Shown here one piece after another: positions 34,724 through 42,938 of a stretch of DNA of 64,000 nt. Numbering within the stretch: position 1 is the stretch's first letter; every line of letters begins with the position of its first letter. Under the pieces are notes generated by a model, which was given only the letters and a program-made list of their open reading frames with translations, did not search any database and was not told the DNA's origin. Source of the stretch: Solicola gregarius (GTDB lineage: Bacteria > Actinomycetota > Actinomycetes > Propionibacteriales > Nocardioidaceae); contig NZ_CP094970.1 of assembly GCF_025790165.1 (NCBI RefSeq), positions 2,046,001-2,110,000 on the forward strand, in the 5' to 3' direction. Both the position numbers and the translations under genes were made by a program.

Positions 34724-35458
34724 TCACTGATCGCGGGTCAGCGCCCGTAGCTCCGCCTGGTATGCCGCGTACACGCGTCTCAAATCGGCCGCCGGCCACT
34801 CGCGCGGGAGCAGCGGACCCGGGAGCAGCGGGTCGGCGGTCAGGTGGCGTACGACGTGCGCGGCGACCGCGAGCCGCGCCGCGGGTTCGGTCGTGGTGGT
34901 GAGCAGGTCGCGCAACGCGCAGCCGCGGGTCGACCAGCCGGCCAGGTCCCAGAGCCCGGCCGCGAGCTCGGCCGGGTCTTCGTCGGGCACTGCCCGGAAC
35001 GTGGTGAGCACCGGGTCGGCGGCGTACTCGACCGATCGGCGTAGATTCGCCGGTCGCGTCCACACGCCCTCGCGAAGCTCGGCGAGACGGTGCGCACTCA
35101 GCGCCTCCCGCAGCGATGCGCGGTCGCCGCCGGGCCGGCCGGTGACGACGATGACCGCCATCTCCCAACTGCCGTCCCAGCGGGTCTCGGCGTCGTCGAT
35201 GCCCTCGCCCTGCCGCCGCTGTCGTTCGACGAGTCGCGGTCCCAGCGCGTACCCGCCGTCGGCGCGCCGGAGGTCACCCGCCGAGACGGCGCGGCTGAGT
35301 GCGGCCCGAACCGTCGAGGCCGAGATTCCGAAGTACGCGCCGGCGCGGATGAGCGCTCCCGGGCTCATCGGATCGGGATGCGACCCGAGCAGCAGGCTGA
35401 GCACGACCGATCGAGCGGGAAGGGTCGTCGGGTCGTGCTCGACACCGGTCATGGGCAT
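34724..35458 (-). CDS. PaaX family transcriptional regulator
   Basis: 244 residues from ATG 35458 (or ATG 35452). The N-terminal winged helix is SVVLSLLLGSHPDPMSPGALIRAGAYFGISASTVRAALSRAV in pieces; the PaaX central and C-terminal domains follow (GVWTRPANLRR, LWDLAGWSTRG, DPLLPGPLLPREWPAADLRR). PaaX proteins repress aromatic catabolism and sense CoA thioesters. It is divergent from an acyl-CoA dehydrogenase/hydratase operon, with interleaved palindromes between, so it probably controls that operon with an acyl-CoA as inducer. Confidence 0.9.
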   Translation of the reverse strand: MPMTGVEHDPTTLPARSVVLSLLLGSHPDPMSPGALIRAGAYFGISASTVRAALSRAVSAGDLRRADGGYALGPRLVERQRRQGEGIDDAETRWDGSWEMAVIVVTGRPGGDRASLREALSAHRLAELREGVWTRPANLRRSVEYAADPVLTTFRAVPDEDPAELAAGLWDLAGWSTRGCALRDLLTTTTEPAARLAVAAHVVRHLTADPLLPGPLLPREWPAADLRRVYAAYQAELRALTRDQ

Positions 35459-35469
35459 GACCGCACTCT

Positions 35470-35510
35470 GCCACGCTACAGATTACGAGACAACCGTGGC
35501 ATGATCTGTA
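35470..35510. promoter_or_regulatory. Two interleaved inverted repeats between paaX-like and acyl-CoA dehydrogenase genes
   Basis: TACAGAT (35477-35483) is inverted as ATCTGTA (35504-35510), and GCCACG (35470-35475) is inverted as CGTGGC (35495-35500). They fill the 77-bp divergent gap and are the likely PaaX operator. Confidence 0.55.
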
Positions 35511-35535
35511 ACATCCAACGATCAGAGGTGCCGCC

Positions 35536-37167
35536 ATGTCCGAGACCCACCGGGTGCTCAACCAGGTCCCGCCGCTCGTCGGCCACGACACCGCGGCCGA
35601 CGCCGCGTTGCGCGAGGGCGTCGAGCGGGAGGGCGCCGGATGGGCGCTCGACGAGCTGAGCGCCGTCGGCCTGCACGCGGGCACGGCCGACGCCCAGGAG
35701 CTCGGCCGGCTCGCCGAGCGTTACCCACCGCGCCTGGTGACCCACGACCGGTACGGCAATCGCATCGACGAGGTCGAGTACGCGCCGGCGTACCACCGGC
35801 TGATGGATACCGCCGTCTCGTACGGTCTGCACGCGGCGCCGTGGGCAGACGGACGCGCGGGGGCGCACGTCGCACGGGCGGCGAAGCTGATGGCCTGGTC
35901 CGTCGACGCGGGGCATGCATGCCCGGTCTCGATGACGTACTCGATCGTGCCTGCGCTGCGGGCGAGTCCCGACCTCGCCGCGACGTACGAGCCGCTACTG
36001 ACATCGAACCAGTACGACTTCGGGTTGCGCGAGCCGACCACGAAGCGGGGCCTGATCGCCGGTATGTCGATGACGGAGAAACAGGGCGGCTCCGACGTAC
36101 GCGCGAACACCACGGAGGCGACACCGCTGACCGACGGGTCGTACCGCCTGACCGGGCACAAGTGGTTCACGTCGGCGCCGATGTCCGATCTGTTCCTCGC
36201 GCTCGCGCAGGCGCCGGGCGGCCTGTCATGTTTCCTGGTTCCGCGCGTGCTCCCCGACGGGGAGCGCAATGCGATCCGGTTGATGCGGCTCAAGGACAAG
36301 CTCGGCAACCGGTCCAACGCGTCCGCCGAGATCGAGTACGACGGCGCGCACGCGTGGCTGGTCGGCGAGGAGGGGCGTGGCGTCCGCACCATCGTCGAGA
36401 TGGTCAACATGACCCGGCTCGACTGTGTGATCGCGACCTCGACGGGGATGCGTACGTCGCTGGTGATGGCCGCTCATCACGCGCGGCATCGCGAGGCGTT
36501 CGGCACACCGCTGATCGACCAGCCGCTGATGCGCAACGTACTCGCCGATCTCGCCGTCGAGTCCGAGGCCGCGACGACGGCGATGCTGCGTCTCGCCGGC
36601 GCCAACGACCGAGCTGTTCGCGGTGATGAGTCCGAGGTCGCGCTGCGCCGGATCGCGCTGGCGGCGACGAAGTACTACGTGTGCAAGCGCGGACCGATCC
36701 ACGCCGCGGAGGCGCTGGAATGCCTCGGCGGCAACGGATACGTCGAGGAGTCGGATTTGCCGCGGATCTACCGCGAGCTGCCGCTGCTCTCGATCTGGGA
36801 GGGTTCGGGCAACGTCGCCGCGCTCGACGTGTTGCGGGCGATGGCCCGGCAGCCGGACACGGTCGACGCGTACTTCGGCGAGGTCGAGCAGGCCGCAGGA
36901 TCCGACCCGCGCTTCGACGACGCACTGTCTCGGCTGAAGAAGGAGCTCGGCTCGCTCGACGACATCGAGCTGCGGGCACGACGCGTCGTCGAGCAGCTCG
37001 CGTTGGTGTTCCAGGGCTCGCTGCTCGTACGGCACGCACCAGGTGCGGTGGCGGACGCGTTCTGCGCGAGCCGGCTCGACCGCGACTGGGGTGGCGCGCT
37101 CGGCACGTTGCCGGCCGGGCTCGACCTCGAGCCGATCCTGGCGCGTACGAAGGTCGAGGTGGCTTGA
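35536..37167 (+). CDS. Acyl-CoA dehydrogenase, AidB-like branch
   Basis: 543 residues, longer than the ~380 of classic acyl-CoA dehydrogenases and typical of the AidB group. Signatures: LIAGMSMTEKQGGSDVRANTTEA, the flavin segment GHKWFTSAPMSDLFLALAQ, and the C-terminal AAEALECLGGNGYVEESDLPRIYRE with SIWEGSGNVAALDVLR. AidB itself is a DNA-alkylation-response flavoprotein. With PaaX and an enoyl-CoA hydratase beside it, a branched-chain or aromatic acyl-CoA oxidation role fits better here. Its TGA overlaps the next ATG. Confidence 0.92.
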   Translation: MSETHRVLNQVPPLVGHDTAADAALREGVEREGAGWALDELSAVGLHAGTADAQELGRLAERYPPRLVTHDRYGNRIDEVEYAPAYHRLMDTAVSYGLHAAPWADGRAGAHVARAAKLMAWSVDAGHACPVSMTYSIVPALRASPDLAATYEPLLTSNQYDFGLREPTTKRGLIAGMSMTEKQGGSDVRANTTEATPLTDGSYRLTGHKWFTSAPMSDLFLALAQAPGGLSCFLVPRVLPDGERNAIRLMRLKDKLGNRSNASAEIEYDGAHAWLVGEEGRGVRTIVEMVNMTRLDCVIATSTGMRTSLVMAAHHARHREAFGTPLIDQPLMRNVLADLAVESEAATTAMLRLAGANDRAVRGDESEVALRRIALAATKYYVCKRGPIHAAEALECLGGNGYVEESDLPRIYRELPLLSIWEGSGNVAALDVLRAMARQPDTVDAYFGEVEQAAGSDPRFDDALSRLKKELGSLDDIELRARRVVEQLALVFQGSLLVRHAPGAVADAFCASRLDRDWGGALGTLPAGLDLEPILARTKVEVA

Positions 37168-37928
37168 TGGGCGTGCTGGTCGACACGCAGGGGCCGGTCA
37201 CTGTCGTCACGATCGACCGTCCCGACGTACGAAACGCGGTCGACTCCGAGCACGCGCGGCTCCTGTACGACGCCTTCCGAGGCTTCGACGCCGACGAGTC
37301 CTCGGCGGTCGCGGTGCTCCACGGCGCTGGGGGCACGTTCTGCGCCGGCGCCGATCTCAAGGCCGCGAGCGCGGGCACCATCCGCCCGCAACCACCGGGC
37401 GTCGACGGTCCCGCTCCGATGGGGCCGACCCGGCTGCTGCTCTCCAAGCCGGTGATCGCCGCCGTCGAAGGGCATGCCGTCGCGGGTGGGCTCGAGCTTG
37501 CCCTGTGGTCCGACCTGCGCGTCGCCGACCCGGCCGCGGTGTTCGGTGTGTTCTGCCGGCGTTGGGGCGTACCCCTGATCGACGGCGGCACGGTACGCCT
37601 GCCGCGACTGATCGGGCAGTCGCGCGCGCTCGACCTGATCCTGACCGGGCGGCCCGTCGGCGCCGACGAGGCGCACCGGATCGGGCTGGCCAACCGGATC
37701 AGTTCACCGGGCGAGGCGCTGGAGGAAGCGCTGGGGCTCGCGCGTGACCTTGCCGCATTCCCGCAGACCTGCCTGCGTGGTGATCGACTCGCGGCGTACC
37801 GGCAACATGGTCAGGATCTGCCGGAGGCGCTCGACGTCGAGTGGTCGCACGGAAGCGAGTCGCTGGCGGAGGCGATGGAGGGCGCGGGTCGGTTCGCCGC
37901 CGGCGAAGGGCGTCACGGCGCGTTCTGA
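37167..37928 (+). CDS. Enoyl-CoA hydratase/isomerase (crotonase) family protein
   Basis: 253 residues from ATG 37167, which shares its A with the upstream TGA (TGATG). Crotonase fold: TIDRPDVRNAVD, the oxyanion-hole segments GTFCAGADLKA and AVAGGLELALWSDLRVAD, and GVPLIDGGTVRLPRLIG. The Glu usually needed for hydration is replaced or shifted in GVPLIDGG, so isomerase or hydrolase activity is also possible. It is the second gene of the PaaX-flanked operon, with no sign of more genes downstream on this strand. Confidence 0.9.
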   Translation: MGVLVDTQGPVTVVTIDRPDVRNAVDSEHARLLYDAFRGFDADESSAVAVLHGAGGTFCAGADLKAASAGTIRPQPPGVDGPAPMGPTRLLLSKPVIAAVEGHAVAGGLELALWSDLRVADPAAVFGVFCRRWGVPLIDGGTVRLPRLIGQSRALDLILTGRPVGADEAHRIGLANRISSPGEALEEALGLARDLAAFPQTCLRGDRLAAYRQHGQDLPEALDVEWSHGSESLAEAMEGAGRFAAGEGRHGAF

Positions 37929-37941
37929 AGCACGGGTTGCG

Positions 37942-38712
37942 CTACGGCGACATCCGCTCGTACGCCGCACTCAACCGTTGGACCTCTCCGTACGCCGTCG
38001 CCTGTGGGGCCGTCCCGGCGCGGACGTGGTCGAGGGCCGCGACGGCGCCACTGAGCGCGGCCCGGAACGGCAGCGACCCCGAGCTCACCCGGCGTACGCC
38101 GAGCGCCGACAGCTCGTCGAGGCTCACGCCGGGCTGCGGAAGTACGTTGAGCGGCACACTCAGACCGGAAGCGAGCGCGGACAGCTGCTCGCGATCGAGA
38201 CTGCCGGGCACGAAGATGCCGTCCGCGCCGACGTCGATGTAGCGCCGGGCGCGGTCGAGGGTGTGCTCGACGGTTGCGTCCTGGCCGAGCCAATAGGTCT
38301 CGACCCGGGCGTTGACGAACACGCGGTCACCGCATCGCTGCTTGATCGCCGCGACCTTCGCCCCGTGTGCCGCCGGATCGACGAGCGTGCCGTTCGTGCT
38401 GTCCTCCACGTTGACGCCGTCCACGCCGAGCTCCTCGACGTACGCCGCGACCCGCGCGGGATCGTCGTCGAAGCCGTCCTCGATGTCGACGGTCACCGGG
38501 CAGGGCAGGACGCGCAGTGCGTGCGCGACCGAGCGCGTACGTGCGCTACTCGCGCGGGCGGCATCGACCTGACCGTTGCTCGCTGCCACGCCGAGGCTGG
38601 TTGTGCCGATGGCCGCGTAGCCGGCTTCGAGGAACGCCAACGCCGATGCGATGTCCCATGCGTTCGGCAGCAGCAGGGCCGTCGGCCCGCGATGGAGGTC
38701 GGCCAAGGTCAT
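37942..38712 (-). CDS. Isocitrate lyase/PEP mutase family protein
   Basis: 256 residues with the PEP mutase/methylisocitrate lyase barrel: LLPNAWDIASALAFLEAGYAAIGTTSLGVAAS, PVTVDIEDGF with metal-binding acids, GVNVEDSTNGTL, and FVNARVETYWLG. The catalytic Cys loop of isocitrate lyase (KKCGH) is absent, so it is closer to carboxyvinyl-phosphonate/oxaloacetate-type members. ATG 38712 overlaps the stop of the short P450-like gene, making a pair. The reaction is unknown. Confidence 0.87.
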   Translation of the reverse strand: MTLADLHRGPTALLLPNAWDIASALAFLEAGYAAIGTTSLGVAASNGQVDAARASSARTRSVAHALRVLPCPVTVDIEDGFDDDPARVAAYVEELGVDGVNVEDSTNGTLVDPAAHGAKVAAIKQRCGDRVFVNARVETYWLGQDATVEHTLDRARRYIDVGADGIFVPGSLDREQLSALASGLSVPLNVLPQPGVSLDELSALGVRRVSSGSLPFRAALSGAVAALDHVRAGTAPQATAYGEVQRLSAAYERMSP

Positions 38713-39284
38713 GTCAGCGCCGCCTCGGCCAACCGGCGGCCCAGTGCCTCGCCCGGGCAGGCGTGCGCGCCACGACCGAAGTGCGCGTCGGCGAGGTCGA
38801 CTTCCACGACCTCGCCGCCGGGTGCGATGCGGCGCGTCGCGGGCACCGGGGCGCGGTCATCGCCGTCGCGGAGTGCGCCGATGAGTGCGTGCGTACCCGC
38901 GTGCGCCTGCACGAGCACGCAGATCACTGCCGCGACGGTCTCGCTGCGTTCGCCGTACTCGTCGACGAACCGCTCGACGGCGGCATCGGCTTCGGGGGTC
39001 GTCGGCAGGTGTGGGTGGTACGCGAGGGCGATCGACGCGACGTCGGCCGCGAACGACGCGGGCCGGCCGAGGGTACGTAGGAGGCACGCGGTGGGATCCT
39101 CGCCGGGCCGCGGATCGGCATCGAGATCCGAGAGCAGGCCGACGACGAGTTCGCGGCGGCGTACATGATCGGGACCTTCGCTGAACCGTGCCACGTGCGA
39201 ACGGAGCCAGGCCATGCCGCGGTCGCCGACATCGGGCACAGGTACGCGGTAGTCCGGATCGAGCAGGGTGGAAGACGGGTGCAT
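38709..39284 (-). CDS. Short cytochrome P450-like protein (mini P450)
   Basis: 191 residues, half a normal P450. The haem-thiolate loop is intact: AHFGRGAHACPGEALGRRLAEA with Cys around residue 175. Further up, RFSEGPDHVRRRELV resembles the C-helix motif (usually P-x-H-x-x-x-R) and VQAHAGTHALIGAL resembles the I-helix A-G-x-x-T. No K-helix ExxR is seen, and the segments between are missing. The frame is clean, with no stops or odd codon use, so it may be a real minimal haem protein rather than a broken gene. It is coupled to the PEP-mutase-like gene by an ATGA overlap. Confidence 0.72.
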   Translation of the reverse strand: MHPSSTLLDPDYRVPVPDVGDRGMAWLRSHVARFSEGPDHVRRRELVVGLLSDLDADPRPGEDPTACLLRTLGRPASFAADVASIALAYHPHLPTTPEADAAVERFVDEYGERSETVAAVICVLVQAHAGTHALIGALRDGDDRAPVPATRRIAPGGEVVEVDLADAHFGRGAHACPGEALGRRLAEAALT

Positions 39285-39352
39285 GGTTCGATTCTCGACC
39301 CCGGGCGCTTCGTCGGAGGCCGAAGCGTCGCGGTGGCCAGAGACTGCGTACG

Positions 39353-39742
39353 TCAGGCGCTGCGGGTGAGTGCGGCGAGCCTTTCGGCGATGCCGGCGAC
39401 CTCGACCAGCCGACCCGCGGCGATGTCCATGATCAGGTCGAACTTCTCGTCATCGGTCGCCTCGAACGTGTAGCCGTTCATCGCGTAGAACAAGCGAACT
39501 GCGACGAGCCCTAGTCGCTTGTTGCCGTCGACGAGACCGTGATTCCCGACCAACGACGAGAGCAGCGCGGCAGCCTTGCCGTGGAACGTGGGATACGCGT
39601 CCTCGCCGAAGACACTCGCCATCGGACGGGCGAGCGCCGATTCGAGTAGTCCGTAGTCGCGGACCTCGGGGCGGCGACCGAGGAATGCCTCGGCCGATGC
39701 AAGCAAGTCGTCCAGTTCGAGGTAGACGACGGCGTCGCTCAT
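39353..39742 (-). CDS. doc: Doc-type Fic-domain toxin
   Basis: 129 residues. The Fic/Doc active site is HGLVDGNKR (His 68 to Arg 76), with the Doc length and the N-terminal VYLELDDLLASAEAFLG. Doc toxins phosphorylate EF-Tu and stop translation. The RHH antitoxin gene lies immediately upstream with a 4-bp overlap (ATGA), the usual antitoxin-first order. Whether it is active cannot be read from sequence, but the key residues are present. Confidence 0.9.
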   Translation of the reverse strand: MSDAVVYLELDDLLASAEAFLGRRPEVRDYGLLESALARPMASVFGEDAYPTFHGKAAALLSSLVGNHGLVDGNKRLGLVAVRLFYAMNGYTFEATDDEKFDLIMDIAAGRLVEVAGIAERLAALTRSA

Positions 39743-39939
39743 GCGTCGCCGAGCCGGCGTAGAACGTCAGCATCCTCCGCGATGATCTGTTGCAGCAGCT
39801 CATCCCGCCGCGCCACCCGACGATTCGTGTACTCCTCGATCGCGCGTACCGCGATTGCCTGCATCGATTCGCCCTCGCGCTCGGCGGTCGCGCGTAGTCG
39901 CTCGGTCTGCTCCTCGGTGAGGCGAAGTGTCATGGCCAT
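39739..39939 (-). CDS. Ribbon-helix-helix antitoxin of the Doc pair
   Basis: 66 residues: a CopG-like RHH head (MTLRLTEEQTERLRATAEREGESMQAIAVRAIEEY in pieces) and a charged C-terminal tail (RRDELLQQIIAEDADVLRRL) that would neutralise the toxin. This RHH type with Doc differs from the Phd-fold antitoxin of phage P1. The palindrome just upstream (39950-39971) is its likely autoregulatory operator. Confidence 0.85.
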   Translation of the reverse strand: MAMTLRLTEEQTERLRATAEREGESMQAIAVRAIEEYTNRRVARRDELLQQIIAEDADVLRRLGDA

Positions 39940-39949
39940 GCGCCGAAGA

Positions 39950-39971
39950 TACCGCCTGGTATCAGGCGGTA
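39950..39971. promoter_or_regulatory. Palindromic operator of the toxin-antitoxin pair
   Basis: TACCGCCTG (39950-39958)-GTAT-CAGGCGGTA (39963-39971) is a perfect 9-bp-arm palindrome, 11 bp upstream of the antitoxin ATG. It also lies just after the stop of the upstream LLM-hemerythrin gene, so it could double as that gene's terminator. Confidence 0.65.
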
Positions 39972-39978
39972 CAACCCC

Positions 39979-41547
39979 TCAGCCGAAGCCGTGCGCCGCA
40001 AGCGGGTGCAGCAGCTCGCGCTCCTCGTACGACAGGTGCGAGAGCAGCGTGTCGGTGAGGAGGTCGACCTGGCGCTCGAGCTCGTCGAGCGCGTTCTGCC
40101 CGGCGGAGCCGTACCCTTCGTCGTCGACGAGACCGACGAGTGCGCGATCGAGGGCTTCCAGTACGTCGGCGATGACCTCGTGCTCGTGTTCCAGGCGATC
40201 CAGCACCGGAGCGAGGCTTGGTTGAGCGCGGCGTAGGTGCGGGAAGATGCCGCGATCCTCGAGCGTGTGGTGCCCCGCGACGATGCGGCAGTACGACTCG
40301 CAGAACGCCCCGAGCGTCCAGTTGTTCTGTCGGATCGCCATCGTGTTGATGATCGAGCGGGCGGCGCCCACCTGCAGGCTGCCTGCGCGTACCTGACCGA
40401 GTACCGATCGCACCTGGTCGAGCTCGCTGCGCAGCCCGTCGTGCACGTCGATCAGGTGCTGCGGCACCGCCTGTTGCGCCGGCGTGTACGCGGCGTCCGC
40501 GGGAGGCGCGGTGGTCGGCCGGACGCTTTCGTCCCAGTCGAGCTCGCCGGTGAGACGGGTGCCGTCGTCGGCGGTCGGGTGGACCGTCAGCGCCTCCGCC
40601 CCGTCGGGCACGCGGCGTGATTCGGCAGCGCGGTCGCCGGCGTGATCGTCTGCGTGAGCGTCGGGCCGGGAGCGCTCCGCCGCGACCAGCTCGCGTACGG
40701 CCGGTGCGACCTCCGAGGCGAACCGTCGGACGTCGTCGGGGTCGTCGCTGCCGAGGATGAACGTGCTCATCCCTTGCTCGAGCACGAGGCCGGTGAGCTG
40801 CTCGGCCCAGTCCGCGGGTGAACCCTCGAGGAACGCGGCGCTGGTGCCGAAACGCCCGGAGACGTTGTACATCCGGCGAATCGCCTGCGGTGCGCGTCCG
40901 GCGGCCGCGGCCGCCTCGTCGATGCGCGCGTTCATGTCCGGTAGTTCCTGCGGGCCTGCATACCCCTGGCTCGGAACCCACGCGTCGGCTAGCTCGCCAG
41001 TGGCGCGCAGCATCCGCGGCTTGTACGCGCCGAGCCAGATGGGAATGTCGTGCGCCGGCGTGGGCCCCGCGTGCATGCCGTGGACGCGGTAGTGCTCGCC
41101 GTCGACCGTCAGCGACCCGCCCTGCCAGAACCCGCGGATGATGCGTATCGCCTCGATGAGCGCGTCGACCGCCTCGCGTGGTGTCCGCCGGGCGCCTCCG
41201 CTCGCCGCGATCGCGTCCCAGAACGCGCCCGCGCCGAGACCGAGCTCAACCCGCCCGCCCGTGACCAGATCGAGCGTCGCGGCCGACTTCGCCAAGACCG
41301 CCGGCGGGCGCAACGGCAGGCTCGCCACGTTGGGCGAGATCCGGATCGCGTTCGTACGCGCGCCGATCGCCGACAGCAGCGTCCAGGTGTCGCCGAACCG
41401 CGACTGGTACGGGTGGTCCTGCATCGTCAGCAGGTCGAGCCCGGACACCTCGGCAAGCGAGGCGAGCTCGAACGTCTCGTGCACCCGCCCCGCATCGGGG
41501 GTCACGAAGACGCCGAACTCGACCTCCAGTCCGTAATCGGACGTCAC
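39979..41547 (-). CDS. Fusion of LLM-class oxidoreductase with a C-terminal hemerythrin domain
   Basis: 522 residues. Residues 1-~300 are a luciferase-like oxidoreductase (VFVTPDAGRVHETFELASLAEVSGLDLLTMQDHPYQ in pieces, RISPNVASLPLRPPAVLAKSAATLDLVTGGRVELGLG, IPIWLGAYKPRML). A ~80-residue acidic, Pro/Ala-rich linker follows. Residues ~385-522 are an HHE hemerythrin domain with the diiron-type ligands GHHTLEDRGIFPHL, LEHEHEVIADVLEAL and LLSHLSYEERELLHPL. One polypeptide therefore combines a flavin/F420 enzyme with a non-haem diiron O2/NO-binding module. ATG 41547 overlaps the upstream TPR gene stop. Confidence 0.88.
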   Translation of the reverse strand: MTSDYGLEVEFGVFVTPDAGRVHETFELASLAEVSGLDLLTMQDHPYQSRFGDTWTLLSAIGARTNAIRISPNVASLPLRPPAVLAKSAATLDLVTGGRVELGLGAGAFWDAIAASGGARRTPREAVDALIEAIRIIRGFWQGGSLTVDGEHYRVHGMHAGPTPAHDIPIWLGAYKPRMLRATGELADAWVPSQGYAGPQELPDMNARIDEAAAAAGRAPQAIRRMYNVSGRFGTSAAFLEGSPADWAEQLTGLVLEQGMSTFILGSDDPDDVRRFASEVAPAVRELVAAERSRPDAHADDHAGDRAAESRRVPDGAEALTVHPTADDGTRLTGELDWDESVRPTTAPPADAAYTPAQQAVPQHLIDVHDGLRSELDQVRSVLGQVRAGSLQVGAARSIINTMAIRQNNWTLGAFCESYCRIVAGHHTLEDRGIFPHLRRAQPSLAPVLDRLEHEHEVIADVLEALDRALVGLVDDEGYGSAGQNALDELERQVDLLTDTLLSHLSYEERELLHPLAAHGFG

Positions 41548-41909
41548 CCTTGCCCTCCCGCTGTCGCCGTCGCCCGGTGTGGACGCAGCAGCTCGTCGTC
41601 ACCGGTCAGTGCGGCGGCGATGCGCCGGTGTTTGGTCGCCTCGTCGTGGCGGGACTGGCGCTCGAGGGTACGCGCGAGCATGTGGTGCGCGTACGACTCG
41701 ATCGGATCGCGTTCGATGACCTCCCGCAGCTGTGTCTCGGCCGGGCTCAGCAAGGCGGCGTGGAAGTACGAGCGGGCGAGCAGCATGCGTACCCCGACGT
41801 CCTCGGGGCTCTGCTCGACGATGCCGGTGAGCTCGTGGATCGCACCCCGGTAGTCCCGCGAGTCGAAGTACCTCTGTGCGAGGTCGTAGCGCAGTGCGCG
41901 CGTGTCCAT
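41544..41909 (-). CDS. Tetratricopeptide repeat protein
   Basis: 121 residues from ATG 41909, preceded by GAAGGAGG. It holds about three TPR units: LRYDLAQRYFDSRDYRGAIHELTGIV, VGVRMLLARSYFHAALLSPAETQLREVIERDP and SYAHHMLARTLERQSRHDEATKHRR (in recognisable pieces). The protein is almost all TPR, so it is a binding adaptor. It is translationally coupled to the LLM-hemerythrin fusion, hinting at a complex. Confidence 0.85.
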   Translation of the reverse strand: MDTRALRYDLAQRYFDSRDYRGAIHELTGIVEQSPEDVGVRMLLARSYFHAALLSPAETQLREVIERDPIESYAHHMLARTLERQSRHDEATKHRRIAAALTGDDELLRPHRATATAGGQG

Positions 41910-42023
41910 GACGCCCTCCTTCGGGTCCCGCGTCGAGGCATTCACTTGATGCCTCAACTAACTGTTCATGGAACGGCTGGGGGTGGTCGGGTATTCCGGG
42001 CGTGCTTTCCCTCGTATGAAGCG

Positions 42024-42938
42024 CTACACGTTCACGGGCTGCTTCACGATGGGGCGGTCGGCTTGGGGGAGCCAGGTGTTGGTGACGTGGTCGATGACGT
42101 GGATGCCGGGGGGTGACTCGATCCGGATCACGGCTTCCATGCTGTCGGCGGGTTCGCCGTTGGCGAGGGCGTTGAAGACGGTCCATTCGCGGCGTTTGCG
42201 GAGGGTGCGGACGCTGGTGGCGAAGGCGTCGGGGTCGGTCCAGTGGGAGAACTCGTCGGAGTCGAGGTACTTGAGTTCGACGCAGAGGCCGCCGGGGAGG
42301 GTGAGTCGTTCGACGTTGTCGGGGAAGAGGCGTAGTTCCCATTCGAAGGCTTTGACGAAGGTGTAGTCGGGGCCCATCGGATAGATCCAGGGTTCGATGT
42401 TGCGGAGGCCGACGTCGAGGTACGCGACCCGGTCGCTCTCCACGAACAGCGGATGGCGCGGCATGGTGACGACGGTGGGTGCGTTGCCGAGCTGCCAGGA
42501 CAGGTCGGCGAAGGTGGCGGCGCCTTCGCGGGTGAGGACCATGTCGCCGTCCCATTTCAGGGAGTACGTGGTGGTGGCGTGGGAGAACGACCAGTTGTAG
42601 AAGTAGGCGAGGTTGTGCAGGGAGCGTTCGGGGGTGGCGAGGTGTTCGGGTCCGCAGCGGCTGACGTCGAACGGGTAGTTGGCGACGGTGAGCCGATCGC
42701 TCAGGTTGCGTTCGGCGGCGGTACGTCGGGTCACTTCTGAGGTGCCGTCGTCTGACTGGTTGTCGACGACGACGACGTGTTGGCAGGCCTCCAGCAGAGG
42801 TGGTAGCACCCACGGCATGGAGCGAGCTTCGTTCTTCACCCGCAGCACCGCGGTCATCCCGGGCGCGAGGTCGCCCCGCTCCCACGGCCAGGACACGTCG
42901 TACTCGTGGTGCCCTTCCAGATTGGCCAGTCCGCTCAC
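42024..42938 (-). CDS. Family 2-like glycosyltransferase
   Basis: 304 residues from GTG 42938, which overlaps the sulfotransferase stop (GTGA). A GT-A type start is visible: MTAVLRVKNEARSMPWVLPPLLEACQHVVVVDNQSDDGT, then YSLKWDGDMVLTREGA as the probable DxD metal site. Acceptor and donor are unknown. The 3' two-thirds of the gene use almost only C-ending codons with AAA/GAA tolerated, unlike the G/C mix of its neighbours, suggesting that part came by recombination. It is paired with a sulfotransferase gene. Confidence 0.82.
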   Translation of the reverse strand: MSGLANLEGHHEYDVSWPWERGDLAPGMTAVLRVKNEARSMPWVLPPLLEACQHVVVVDNQSDDGTSEVTRRTAAERNLSDRLTVANYPFDVSRCGPEHLATPERSLHNLAYFYNWSFSHATTTYSLKWDGDMVLTREGAATFADLSWQLGNAPTVVTMPRHPLFVESDRVAYLDVGLRNIEPWIYPMGPDYTFVKAFEWELRLFPDNVERLTLPGGLCVELKYLDSDEFSHWTDPDAFATSVRTLRKRREWTVFNALANGEPADSMEAVIRIESPPGIHVIDHVTNTWLPQADRPIVKQPVNV

